11,235 nucleotides of DNA from CAZNPW01 sp964575185 (GTDB lineage: Bacteria; Pseudomonadota; Alphaproteobacteria; Rhodobacterales; Rhodobacteraceae), in the NCBI GenBank assembly GCA_964575185.1, contig CAZNPW010000077.1, positions 1-11,235 of the forward strand, read 5' to 3'. Numbering within the stretch: the first letter of the stretch is position 1; every line of letters starts with the position of its first letter. This document shows, piece by piece, positions 1-6,805 of the stretch. The notes below the pieces were generated by a model. It searched no databases, had not been told where the DNA came from, and worked only from the letters and a program-made list of their open reading frames with translations. Both the position numbers and the translations under genes were made by a program.

Positions 1-519
1 GCCGAGGCCCCCGCCGCGGCCGCGCCCGGTGCCGCCGCCGCGACCGGCCCCATCGCGGTGACCGGCGCCGCCCCGCAGGGCGCGATCCACATGCGCGAGG
101 GCAACCGCATCATCGCCGAAGCGCACGAGGTCCCGACCTGGGTGAAGGTCTCGCCCTTCGTGGCCATGCTGCTGGGCCTGGCACTTGCGTTCCAGTTCTA
201 CATCCGCCGGCCGGAGCTGCCGGGGATCCTCGCGCGGCAACAGGCACCGCTCTACAACTTCCTGCTGAACAAGTGGTATTTCGACGAGATCTACGCCGTC
301 CTCATCGTCGGCCCGGCCCGCCGGCTGGCGGGCTTCCTGTGGAAGCGTGGCGACGGCGACGTGATCGACGGGTCGATCAACGGCGTGGCGCTGGGGATCA
401 TCCCCTTCTTCACCCGGCTCGCGGGGCGGGCGCAGTCGGGCTACATCTTCACCTATGCCTTCGCGATGGTGATCGGGATCGCGCTGCTGGTGACCTGGAT
501 GACGCTGGGCGGAAACTGA
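1..519 (+). CDS. nuoL: NADH-quinone oxidoreductase subunit L, C-terminal part (5' end outside window)
   Basis: This is the last 172 residues of NuoL, an antiporter-like, proton-translocating membrane subunit of respiratory complex I. The frame is open from base 1 and ends at TGA 517-519, so the gene begins upstream of the window; the GTG at 58 is not a real start. In order the fragment shows an Ala/Pro-rich linker (about residues 1-30), a membrane segment (about 48-68, after VPTWVKVSPF), and then the long amphipathic stretch around LLNKWYFDEIYAVLIVGPARR. This stretch corresponds to the family's lateral helix HL, which runs along the membrane arm. The last membrane helix follows (about 148-168, GYIFTYAFAMVIGIALLVTW). 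The HL and final helix pattern is specific to NuoL among the three antiporter-like subunits. nuoM starts 3 bases after the stop, as expected for a nuo operon. The identification is secure. Confidence 0.96.
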   Translation, partial: AEAPAAAAPGAAAATGPIAVTGAAPQGAIHMREGNRIIAEAHEVPTWVKVSPFVAMLLGLALAFQFYIRRPELPGILARQQAPLYNFLLNKWYFDEIYAVLIVGPARRLAGFLWKRGDGDVIDGSINGVALGIIPFFTRLAGRAQSGYIFTYAFAMVIGIALLVTWMTLGGN

Positions 520-522
520 GCC

Positions 523-2085
523 ATGGACAACCTGCTTTCCATCGTCACCTTTCTGCCCGCCATGGCGGCGCTGGTGCTCGCGCTGTTCCTGCGCGGCGAC
601 GACCCGGCGGCGCAGATGAACGCCAAGTGGGCGGCGCTGTTTGCCACGACCGCCACGTTCCTGCTGTCGATCTTCCTCCTCGTCGGCTTCGACCCCGCCG
701 ACCCCGGCTTCCAGTTCGTCGAGGAGGCCGAGTGGATCTTCGGCCTCAACTACCGGATGGGCGTCGACGGGATCTCGATCCTGTTCGTCATGCTGACGAC
801 GGTGCTGATGCCGCTCGTGATCCTCTCGGCCTGGGACGTGACCACGCGCGTCAAGGAATACATGATCGCCTTCCTGCTCCTGGAGACGCTGATGATCGGC
901 GTCTTCGCGGCGCTCGACCTCGTGCTCTTCTACCTGTTCTTCGAGGCCGGGCTGATCCCGATGTTCCTCATCATCGGCATCTGGGGCGGCAAGGACCGCA
1001 TCTACGCGTCGTTCAAGTTCTTCCTCTACACCTTCCTCGGCTCGGTCCTGATGCTGGTCGCGATGATCGCGATGTATGTCCAGGCGGGCACGACCTGCAT
1101 CGGCGGCTGCGAGACCTCGCTCCTGACCACGGCCTTCCCGTCCGAGACGCTGACGGTGCTGGGCGTCGCCGTCCCCGGCGGCGTGCAGACGCTGCTGTGG
1201 CTCGCATTCTTCGCGAGCTTTGCCGTCAAGATGCCGATGTGGCCGGTGCACACCTGGCTGCCCGACGCGCACGTCCAGGCGCCGACGGCGGGGTCGGTGG
1301 TGCTGGCGGCGATCCTTCTGAAGATGGGCGGCTACGGCTTCCTGCGGTTCTCGCTGCCGATGTTCCCGGTGGCCTCCGACCTCCTCGCGCCGCTGGTGTT
1401 CTGGCTGTCGGCCATCGCCATCGTCTATACCTCGCTCGTGGCGCTGGCGCAGACCGACATGAAGAAGCTGATCGCCTATTCGTCGGTCGCGCACATGGGC
1501 TTCGTCACCATGGGCATCTTCGCCGCGAACCAGCAGGGGATCGACGGCGCGATCTTCCAGATGATCTCGCACGGCTTCATCTCGGGCGCGCTGTTCCTGC
1601 TCGTCGGCGTCATCTACGACCGGATGCACACCCGCGACATCGACGCCTACGGGGGTCTCGTGAACCGGATGCCCGCCTATGCGCTGGTGTTCATGTTCTT
1701 CACCATGGCGAACGTGGGCCTGCCGGGCACGAGCGGCTTCGTGGGCGAGTTCCTGACGCTGACGGGGATCTTCCAGGTCGACACCTGGGTCGCGCTCGTC
1801 GCCACCACCGGCGTCATCCTGTCGGCCGCCTATGCGCTGTGGCTGTATCGCCGGGTCGTCTTCGGCGATCTGGTGAAGGAATCCCTGCGCACCATCACCG
1901 ACATGGGGCGGCGCGAGCGCGCGATCTTCGCCCCGCTCGTCGCCGCCGTGCTGATCCTGGGCCTCTACCCCGGCCTCGTCACCGACATCATCGGGCCGTC
2001 CGTGGGCGCGCTCGTCACCGACTATCGCGCCGACCTGGCCGCCGATGCGGCCACCCGGGTCGCCGCCGTCGAGGCAATGCCATGA
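523..2085 (+). CDS. nuoM: NADH-quinone oxidoreductase subunit M
   Basis: NuoM is a 520-residue polytopic antiporter-like subunit of complex I that carries one of the proton channels of the membrane arm. The channel residues known from the E. coli protein can all be located: Glu141 in LFFEAGLIP (E. coli Glu144), Lys236 in FAVKMPMWPVHTWLPDAH (Lys234), Lys267 in ILLKMGGYG (Lys265) and Glu409 in SGFVGEFLTL (Glu407). The gene is therefore expected to be functional. Length is typical for the family. Between about residues 187 and 222 there is a polar loop with a Cys pair (Cys192 and Cys196, in TTCIGGCET). The ATG at 523 lies 3 bases after the nuoL stop, with only a weak GGCGGA upstream, so translation is probably coupled to nuoL. 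The stop overlaps the nuoN start in ATGA. Confidence 0.97.
   Translation: MDNLLSIVTFLPAMAALVLALFLRGDDPAAQMNAKWAALFATTATFLLSIFLLVGFDPADPGFQFVEEAEWIFGLNYRMGVDGISILFVMLTTVLMPLVILSAWDVTTRVKEYMIAFLLLETLMIGVFAALDLVLFYLFFEAGLIPMFLIIGIWGGKDRIYASFKFFLYTFLGSVLMLVAMIAMYVQAGTTCIGGCETSLLTTAFPSETLTVLGVAVPGGVQTLLWLAFFASFAVKMPMWPVHTWLPDAHVQAPTAGSVVLAAILLKMGGYGFLRFSLPMFPVASDLLAPLVFWLSAIAIVYTSLVALAQTDMKKLIAYSSVAHMGFVTMGIFAANQQGIDGAIFQMISHGFISGALFLLVGVIYDRMHTRDIDAYGGLVNRMPAYALVFMFFTMANVGLPGTSGFVGEFLTLTGIFQVDTWVALVATTGVILSAAYALWLYRRVVFGDLVKESLRTITDMGRRERAIFAPLVAAVLILGLYPGLVTDIIGPSVGALVTDYRADLAADAATRVAAVEAMP
2071..2074 (+). promoter_or_regulatory. Ribosome binding site of nuoN
   Basis: GAGG lies 7 bases before the ATG at 2082. 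It supports that start rather than any upstream start in the same open frame, which extends far back as a shadow inside nuoM. The site lies inside the last codons of nuoM. Confidence 0.6.
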
Positions 2086-3521
2086 CCGCCGCCGATTTCC
2101 AGACCGTCCTGCCCGAGGTGCTGCTGGCGGGCTTCGCCATGGCTGCGCTGATGTTCGGCGTCTCGACCGGCAAGGACCGCACGGCCCCGCTGCTCGTCTG
2201 GACCACCGCGGGCGCGATGCTGGCGCTCGCGGCCTGGATCGGGCTTGCGGGCGACGGCGCGCGGACGGCCTTTTCGGCCATGTTCGTCGACGACGCCTTC
2301 GCGCGCTTCGCCAAGATCACGATCCTGGTGTCGGGTGCCGCGGTCATGGTCATGAGCCTCGACTACATGATCCGCCGCGACCTGCTGCGCTTCGAGTTCC
2401 CGATCCTGATCGCTCTCGCCACCGTCGGCGCGATGGTGATGGTCAGCGCGGGCGACCTGATCGTCCTCTACATGGGGCTGGAGCTTCTGTCGCTGTCACT
2501 CTACGTCGTGGCCGCGCTGCGGCGCGACAGCCCGAAGTCGACGGAAGCCGGGCTGAAATACTTCGTGCTCGGCGCGCTGTCGTCGGGGCTGTATCTTTAC
2601 GGCGCGTCGCTGACCTACGGCTATGCGGGCACGACACAGTTCGCGGGGATCCTGTCGACGCTGGGGCAGGGCGAGGTGCCGCTGGGCCTCTTGTTCGGGC
2701 TGGTCTTCATGCTCGCCGCGCTCGGGTTCAAGGTCAGCGCCGCGCCCTTCCACATGTGGACGCCCGACGTCTACGAAGGCAGCCCCACGCCCGTCACCGC
2801 CTTCTTCGCCACCGCGCCCAAGGTCGCGGCCATGGCGCTGATGGCGCGGCTGGTCTGGGACGCCTTCGGCACGATCCCCGGCGACTGGGGCCAGGTCATC
2901 GCCGCCTTGTCGGTGGCGAGCATGTTCCTCGGCTCCATCGCCGCGATCGGGCAGCGCGACATCAAGCGGCTGATGGCCTATTCCTCGATCGGCCACATGG
3001 GCTTCGCGCTGATGGGGCTGGCGGTCGGCACGGCGCAGGGCGTGCAGGCGATGCTGATCTACATGGGCGTCTACGTCACCATGAACGTCGCGACCTTCGC
3101 CTTCGTGCTGGCGATGGAGCGGGACGGCCGCCCGGTGACCGACATCGACAGCCTGAACCTCTACGCCCGGCGCGAGCCCGGCAAGGCGCTGGCGATGCTG
3201 GTGCTGCTGTTCAGCCTCGCGGGCGTGCCGCCGATGCTGGGCTTCTTCGCCAAGTTCGGCGTGTTCCAGGCGGCGGTCGATGGCGGGATGGTGTGGCTTG
3301 CCGTTGCGGGCGCGGTCGCGTCGGTGATCGGGGCGTTCTACTACCTGCGCATCGTCTACTTCATGTACTTCGGGCGCGAGCTCGATGGCGTCGAAACCCC
3401 GATGGCCCCGGCGCAATGGGCGATGCTGATGGCGGGCGCGGCGGTCATGCTCGTCGGCATCGTGAACCTCTTCGGGATCGAGCCGGTGGCGGCCGCCGCG
3501 GCGACGGCGCTTGTCCAGTAG
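2082..3521 (+). CDS. nuoN: NADH-quinone oxidoreductase subunit N
   Basis: NuoN is a 479-residue polytopic antiporter-like subunit of complex I, the one placed nearest the quinone-side subunits in the membrane arm. Channel residues known from E. coli NuoN are present: Glu134 in MGLELLSLSLYV (E. coli Glu133), Lys217 in GFKVSAAPFHMWTPDVYEG, Lys247 in TAPKVAAM and Lys391 in GFFAKFGVFQ (Lys395). The ATG shares an ATGA overlap with the nuoM stop (2082-2085) and has a GAGG at good spacing. The open frame continues upstream, but that extension is an Arg-rich shadow of nuoM and was left out. The gene ends in an Ala-rich tail and a TAG at 3519-3521, the only TAG stop in the window. The birA start overlaps this end by 11 bases. 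Function is as confident as homology by eye allows. Confidence 0.97.
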   Translation: MTAADFQTVLPEVLLAGFAMAALMFGVSTGKDRTAPLLVWTTAGAMLALAAWIGLAGDGARTAFSAMFVDDAFARFAKITILVSGAAVMVMSLDYMIRRDLLRFEFPILIALATVGAMVMVSAGDLIVLYMGLELLSLSLYVVAALRRDSPKSTEAGLKYFVLGALSSGLYLYGASLTYGYAGTTQFAGILSTLGQGEVPLGLLFGLVFMLAALGFKVSAAPFHMWTPDVYEGSPTPVTAFFATAPKVAAMALMARLVWDAFGTIPGDWGQVIAALSVASMFLGSIAAIGQRDIKRLMAYSSIGHMGFALMGLAVGTAQGVQAMLIYMGVYVTMNVATFAFVLAMERDGRPVTDIDSLNLYARREPGKALAMLVLLFSLAGVPPMLGFFAKFGVFQAAVDGGMVWLAVAGAVASVIGAFYYLRIVYFMYFGRELDGVETPMAPAQWAMLMAGAAVMLVGIVNLFGIEPVAAAAATALVQ

Positions 3522-4218
3522 CCTCGCGGGGGCCGGCCGCGTCCACCTCGACCGCGCCGGATCGACCAACACCGAGGCCGCCCTGCGCGGCCCCGGCCCG
3601 CTGTGGGTGGTGGCCGCCGAGCAGACCGGCGGCCGGGGCCGCCGCGCCCGGCCCTGGGCGAGCCCGCGCGGAAACCTCTACGCGAGCCTCGTCATCCCTG
3701 CGCCCGCGCTTCCGGCGCTGCACAGCTTCGCCGCCGCGCTGGCGCTGCACGACGCGCTGGCAAAGGTGACCGGCCTGCCCGCCGCGCTGGCGCTGAAATG
3801 GCCGAACGACGTGCTCATGAACGGCGGCAAGGTCGCGGGGATCCTGCTCGAGGGCGGACCGTCGCATCTGGTGATCGGCTTCGGCGTCAACCTGATCGCC
3901 GCGCCGCCCGCGCCCGACGCGGCCTTCCCGCCGGTGTCGGTCCTTGGCGAGACGGGCCTGCGCCCGACGCCCGACGCGATGCTCGACGCGCTTGCCCCCG
4001 CGCTCGCCGCCTGGGACGCGCGCCTGACCGCCTCCGGCTTCGCCCCGCTGCGCGAGGCCTGGCTCGCGCGAGCCGCGCGGATCGGCCAGCCGATCCGCGC
4101 CCGCACGATGCGCGAGGACCTGCACGGCATCTTCCGGGGCATCGACGCGACCGGGGCGCTGATCCTGGGCACCACGGCGGGCGACCTTGCCATTCCCGCC
4201 GCCGACGTATTCTTCTGA
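3511..4218 (+). CDS. birA: Biotin--[acetyl-CoA-carboxylase] ligase, catalytic-only (class I) type
   Basis: Biotin protein ligase makes biotinyl-5'-AMP from biotin and ATP and transfers biotin to the lysine of carboxyl-carrier domains such as that of acetyl-CoA carboxylase, in the cytoplasm. The protein has 235 residues. The family motifs appear in order: biotin-site GSTNTEA (17-23), the adenylate-binding loop GRGRRARPW (41-49, with Ala where E. coli has Gly), GNLYAS (54-59), the catalytic-lysine motif KWPNDV (97-101, Lys97) and GKVAGILLEG (106-115). A small C-terminal beta domain follows (about 190-235). There is no N-terminal helix-turn-helix, so it should not act as the biotin-operon repressor that E. 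coli BirA is. The start is the only plausible one: a TTG at 3511 overlapping the nuoN end by 11 bases, without a recognisable ribosome binding site. This suggests termination-reinitiation behind nuoN. Start position is less certain than function. Confidence 0.93.
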   Translation: MSSSLAGAGRVHLDRAGSTNTEAALRGPGPLWVVAAEQTGGRGRRARPWASPRGNLYASLVIPAPALPALHSFAAALALHDALAKVTGLPAALALKWPNDVLMNGGKVAGILLEGGPSHLVIGFGVNLIAAPPAPDAAFPPVSVLGETGLRPTPDAMLDALAPALAAWDARLTASGFAPLREAWLARAARIGQPIRARTMREDLHGIFRGIDATGALILGTTAGDLAIPAADVFF

Positions 4219-4222
4219 CGCC

Positions 4223-4230
4223 GGGAAGGA
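4223..4230 (+). promoter_or_regulatory. Ribosome binding site of coaX
   Basis: GGGAAGGA lies 6 bases before the ATG at 4237. It is the strongest Shine-Dalgarno match in the + strand cluster and fixes the coaX start. Neighbouring genes of the cluster rely on overlaps and weak sites. Confidence 0.7.
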
Positions 4231-4236
4231 CGGGCC

Positions 4237-5016
4237 ATGCTCCTCTGCATCGACTGCGGCAACACCAACACCGTCTTCGCCATCCACGACGGCACGCGGT
4301 TCCGCGCCACCTGGCGCATGGCGACCGACCACCGCCGCACGGCGGACGAATACTTCACCTGGCTGACCGGCCTGATGCAGATGACCGGCACGCGCGCCGC
4401 GATCACCCAGGCGATCATCTCCTCGACCGTCCCGCGCGTGGTCTTCAACCTGCGCGTGCTCTGCAACCGCTACTTCGCCACGCGCCCGCTGGTCGTGGGC
4501 AAGCCCGACTGCGCGCTGCCGGTCCCGCCCCGTGTCGACGCCGGAACCACGGTCGGCCCCGACCGGCTGGTCAACACCGTCGCGGGCTTCGACCGGCACG
4601 GCGGCGACCTGATCGTGGTCGACTTCGGCACCGCCACGACCTTCGACGTGGTCGATCAGGACGGCGCCTATGTCGGCGGCGTCATCGCCCCCGGCGTGAA
4701 CCTGAGCCTCGAGGCCCTGCACATGGCCGCGGCCGCCCTGCCGCACGTCGACATCACCAAACCCGCCCGCGCCATCGGCACGAATACGGTGGCCTGCATG
4801 CAGTCGGGCGTGTATTGGGGCTACGTCGGGCTGATCGAAGGCATCGTGCGCGAGGTGCGCCGCGAACGCCCGCGGCCCATGAAGGTCATCGCCACCGGGG
4901 GCCTTGCACCCCTTTTCGCGCAAGGAACCGACCATTTCGACGCCATCGAGGATGACCTGACCATCCACGGCCTGCGTCTGATCCACGACTGGAACAAGGA
5001 ACACCCCCCAGAATGA
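4237..5016 (+). CDS. coaX: Type III pantothenate kinase
   Basis: CoaX phosphorylates pantothenate to 4'-phosphopantothenate with ATP, the first step of coenzyme A synthesis, in the cytoplasm. The 259-residue protein shows the acetate/sugar kinase-like fold motifs of this family. These are the N-terminal phosphate loop LLCIDCGNTNT (residues 2-12, Asp6), VGPDRLVNTVAG (106-117, where Asp109 is the expected catalytic base), VVDFGTATTFDVV (127-139), GGVIAPGVNLSLEAL (147-161) and ATGGLAP (219-225). Length is typical. CoaX enzymes are known to need a monovalent cation and to be insensitive to feedback by CoA, unlike CoaA; that is family knowledge, not visible here. A good ribosome binding site precedes it, 18 bases separate it from birA, and 10 bases separate it from rnj. 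Both neighbours fit a single transcription unit. The identification is secure. Confidence 0.96.
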   Translation: MLLCIDCGNTNTVFAIHDGTRFRATWRMATDHRRTADEYFTWLTGLMQMTGTRAAITQAIISSTVPRVVFNLRVLCNRYFATRPLVVGKPDCALPVPPRVDAGTTVGPDRLVNTVAGFDRHGGDLIVVDFGTATTFDVVDQDGAYVGGVIAPGVNLSLEALHMAAAALPHVDITKPARAIGTNTVACMQSGVYWGYVGLIEGIVREVRRERPRPMKVIATGGLAPLFAQGTDHFDAIEDDLTIHGLRLIHDWNKEHPPE

Positions 5017-5026
5017 CCTGGCAAGC

Positions 5027-6700
5027 ATGACCCGCGACAGGCTGATCTACCTTCCCCTCGGCGGCGCCGGGGAAATCGGCATGAACGCCTATGTCTACGG
5101 CTACGGCCCGCCGGGGCAGGAGCGGCTGATCCTCGTCGATCTCGGCGTGACCTTCCCCGACATGGACACCTCGCCCGGCATCGACCTCATCATGCCCGAC
5201 GTCGCGTGGCTGGCCGCGCGGCGCGACCGGCTCGAGGGGATCTTCATCACCCACGGGCACGAGGATCACATCGGGGCCATCGGCCACCTCTGGCCGCGCC
5301 TGCGCGCGCCGGTCCATTGCCGCCGCTTCACCGGCCAGCTCGCGAAGCTGAAGATGGAGGAGCACGGCCTGCCGCTCGACGCGCTGCGCATCGTGGGCCC
5401 CCGCCCCGAGGTCGTGCAGGCCGGCCCCTTCCGCGTGGGCTTCCACCCGATCAGCCACTCGATCCCCGAATGCGCGATGCTGGTGATCGACACCCCGGCG
5501 GGCCGCATCGTGCATTCGGGCGACTTCAAGCTCGATCCCGACCCGGTGGTGGGCGAGCCCTGGGACGAACCCGCGATGGCCGCGATCGCCGCCGAGGCGC
5601 CGGTCATCATGATGACCTGCGATTCGACCAACGTGTTCTCGACCCACCCCGGCCGGTCCGAGGCGACCCTGCGCGACCCGATCCGCGACCTGATCCGGGG
5701 CGCGTCGGGCATGGTCGTGGCCACGACCTTCGCCAGCAACATCGCCCGGCTGAAGACGCTGGCCGAGGCCGCGCTGGCCGCCGACCGCTCGGTCTGCCTG
5801 CTCGGCCGGGCGATGAAGAAGATGGTGACGGCGGCCGAGATCGCGGGCGTGCTGCCGCAGTTCCCCCGCACGATCACGCCGGAAGAGGCGCTGGAGATGC
5901 CGCGGCGGAACCTGATGCTGATCGTCACCGGCAGCCAGGGCGAACGCCGCGCGGCGACGGCGCAACTGTCGCGGGGCAAGTATCTCGGGATCGAGATGAA
6001 GGACGGCGACACCTTCCTCTTCAGCGCCAAGACGATCCCGGGCAACGAGCGCGACGTTTCCCGGATCATGAACAACTTCAGCGAGATGGGGGTCACGGTC
6101 TACGACGACGCGGGCGGGCTTTACCACGTCTCGGGCCACCCGAACCGCCCCGACCTCGAAACCGTCCACCGCATCCTGCGCCCGCGCGTGCTGATCCCGA
6201 TGCACGGCGAACACCGCCATCTGCGCGAACACGCCCGCATCGGATCGGCCGCCGGGATCACCAGCGCCATCGTGACGAATGGCCAGATGGTCGACATCGG
6301 CGGCGACACGCCGAAGATCGCCGGTGACGTGGAGACCGGGCGGCTCTATCTCGACGGCACCGTGCTGATCGGCGCGACCGACGGCGTGGTGCGCGACCGC
6401 ATCCGCATGGCGCTGAACGGCCATGCGGTCGTGACGGTGCTGGTGGACGAGGACGACGTGCTTCTGGGCGAGGCCTGGGTCGAACTGCGCGGACTGCCCG
6501 ACCAGGGGCGGACCGGCGCGCTCGGCGAGCGGATCGAGGCCGAGCTGACCGAGGTGCTGGCCGGGGCAGCGGCCAAGCTCATGCGCGATGACGACAAGCT
6601 GGAGGAGACGATCACCCGCATCGCCCGTCAGGTCGCGATGGACGAGATCGGCAAGAAGCCCGAGGTGACGGTGGTCATCAGCCGGCTCGCGACCGAATGA
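5027..6700 (+). CDS. rnj: Ribonuclease J (metallo-beta-lactamase/beta-CASP family)
   Basis: RNase J is a two-metal RNase with 5'-to-3' exonuclease and often endonuclease activity that matures rRNA and turns over mRNA. The 557-residue length is normal. The metal-binding motifs are intact: HGHEDH (76-81), His144 in SHSIPE, Asp166 in HSGDFKLDPDPV, the beta-CASP motif CDSTN (198-202), TGSQGE (301-306), HVSGHP (367-372) and His393 in PMHGEHRHL. The C-terminal 100 or so residues form the usual extra domain. The start MTRDRLIYLPLGGAGEIG agrees with the family, although no clear Shine-Dalgarno is seen. The ATG is 10 bases behind the coaX stop, so translational coupling is likely. It is the last gene of the nuo-birA-coaX run; a stem-loop lies just downstream and a DEAD-box helicase converges on it. 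The identification is secure. Confidence 0.97.
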   Translation: MTRDRLIYLPLGGAGEIGMNAYVYGYGPPGQERLILVDLGVTFPDMDTSPGIDLIMPDVAWLAARRDRLEGIFITHGHEDHIGAIGHLWPRLRAPVHCRRFTGQLAKLKMEEHGLPLDALRIVGPRPEVVQAGPFRVGFHPISHSIPECAMLVIDTPAGRIVHSGDFKLDPDPVVGEPWDEPAMAAIAAEAPVIMMTCDSTNVFSTHPGRSEATLRDPIRDLIRGASGMVVATTFASNIARLKTLAEAALAADRSVCLLGRAMKKMVTAAEIAGVLPQFPRTITPEEALEMPRRNLMLIVTGSQGERRAATAQLSRGKYLGIEMKDGDTFLFSAKTIPGNERDVSRIMNNFSEMGVTVYDDAGGLYHVSGHPNRPDLETVHRILRPRVLIPMHGEHRHLREHARIGSAAGITSAIVTNGQMVDIGGDTPKIAGDVETGRLYLDGTVLIGATDGVVRDRIRMALNGHAVVTVLVDEDDVLLGEAWVELRGLPDQGRTGALGERIEAELTEVLAGAAAKLMRDDDKLEETITRIARQVAMDEIGKKPEVTVVISRLATE

Positions 6701-6706
6701 GGGGAG

Positions 6707-6726
6707 GCCCCGGCCTTCGCCGGGGC
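6707..6726 (+). terminator. Candidate terminator stem-loop behind rnj
   Basis: An 8-base-pair perfect GC stem (GCCCCGGC, loop CTTC, GCCGGGGC) starts 6 bases after the rnj stop. No T-tract follows, so it may act only as an RNA 3'-end stabiliser or with Rho. Its position between convergent genes supports a role in ending the + strand unit. Confidence 0.5.
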
Positions 6727-6767
6727 GCGTCGGTCTGTGGGGCGGACCATGCAGCCCCGACCCCCGC

Positions 6768-6787
6768 GTCCCGGCGCAGGCCGGGAC
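6768..6787 (-). terminator. Candidate terminator stem-loop behind the DEAD-box helicase
   Basis: A second perfect 8-base-pair stem (+ strand GTCCCGGC, loop GCAG, GCCGGGAC) lies 18 bases past the helicase stop on the - strand. It is symmetric and lacks a T-tract on either side. The two stem-loops in the 105-base convergent gap are most simply one per gene. Confidence 0.45.
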
Positions 6788-6805
6788 CTCACCCGATCCG
6801 CAGGC

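Noticed and set aside
273..2081. Long + strand open frame running into nuoN
   Set aside because: Arg/Pro/His-rich shadow of nuoL and nuoM in a GC-rich genome; only the part from 2082 is NuoN, with its own ATG and ribosome binding site.
2045..3769. 574-residue + strand open frame over nuoN and birA
   Set aside because: Arg-rich low-complexity translation with no recognisable motif, fully overlapping two well-supported genes.
3445..6424. Long - strand open frames opposite birA, coaX and rnj
   Set aside because: His/Arg/Asp-rich antisense shadows caused by GC-rich third codon positions; the + strand genes are certain.
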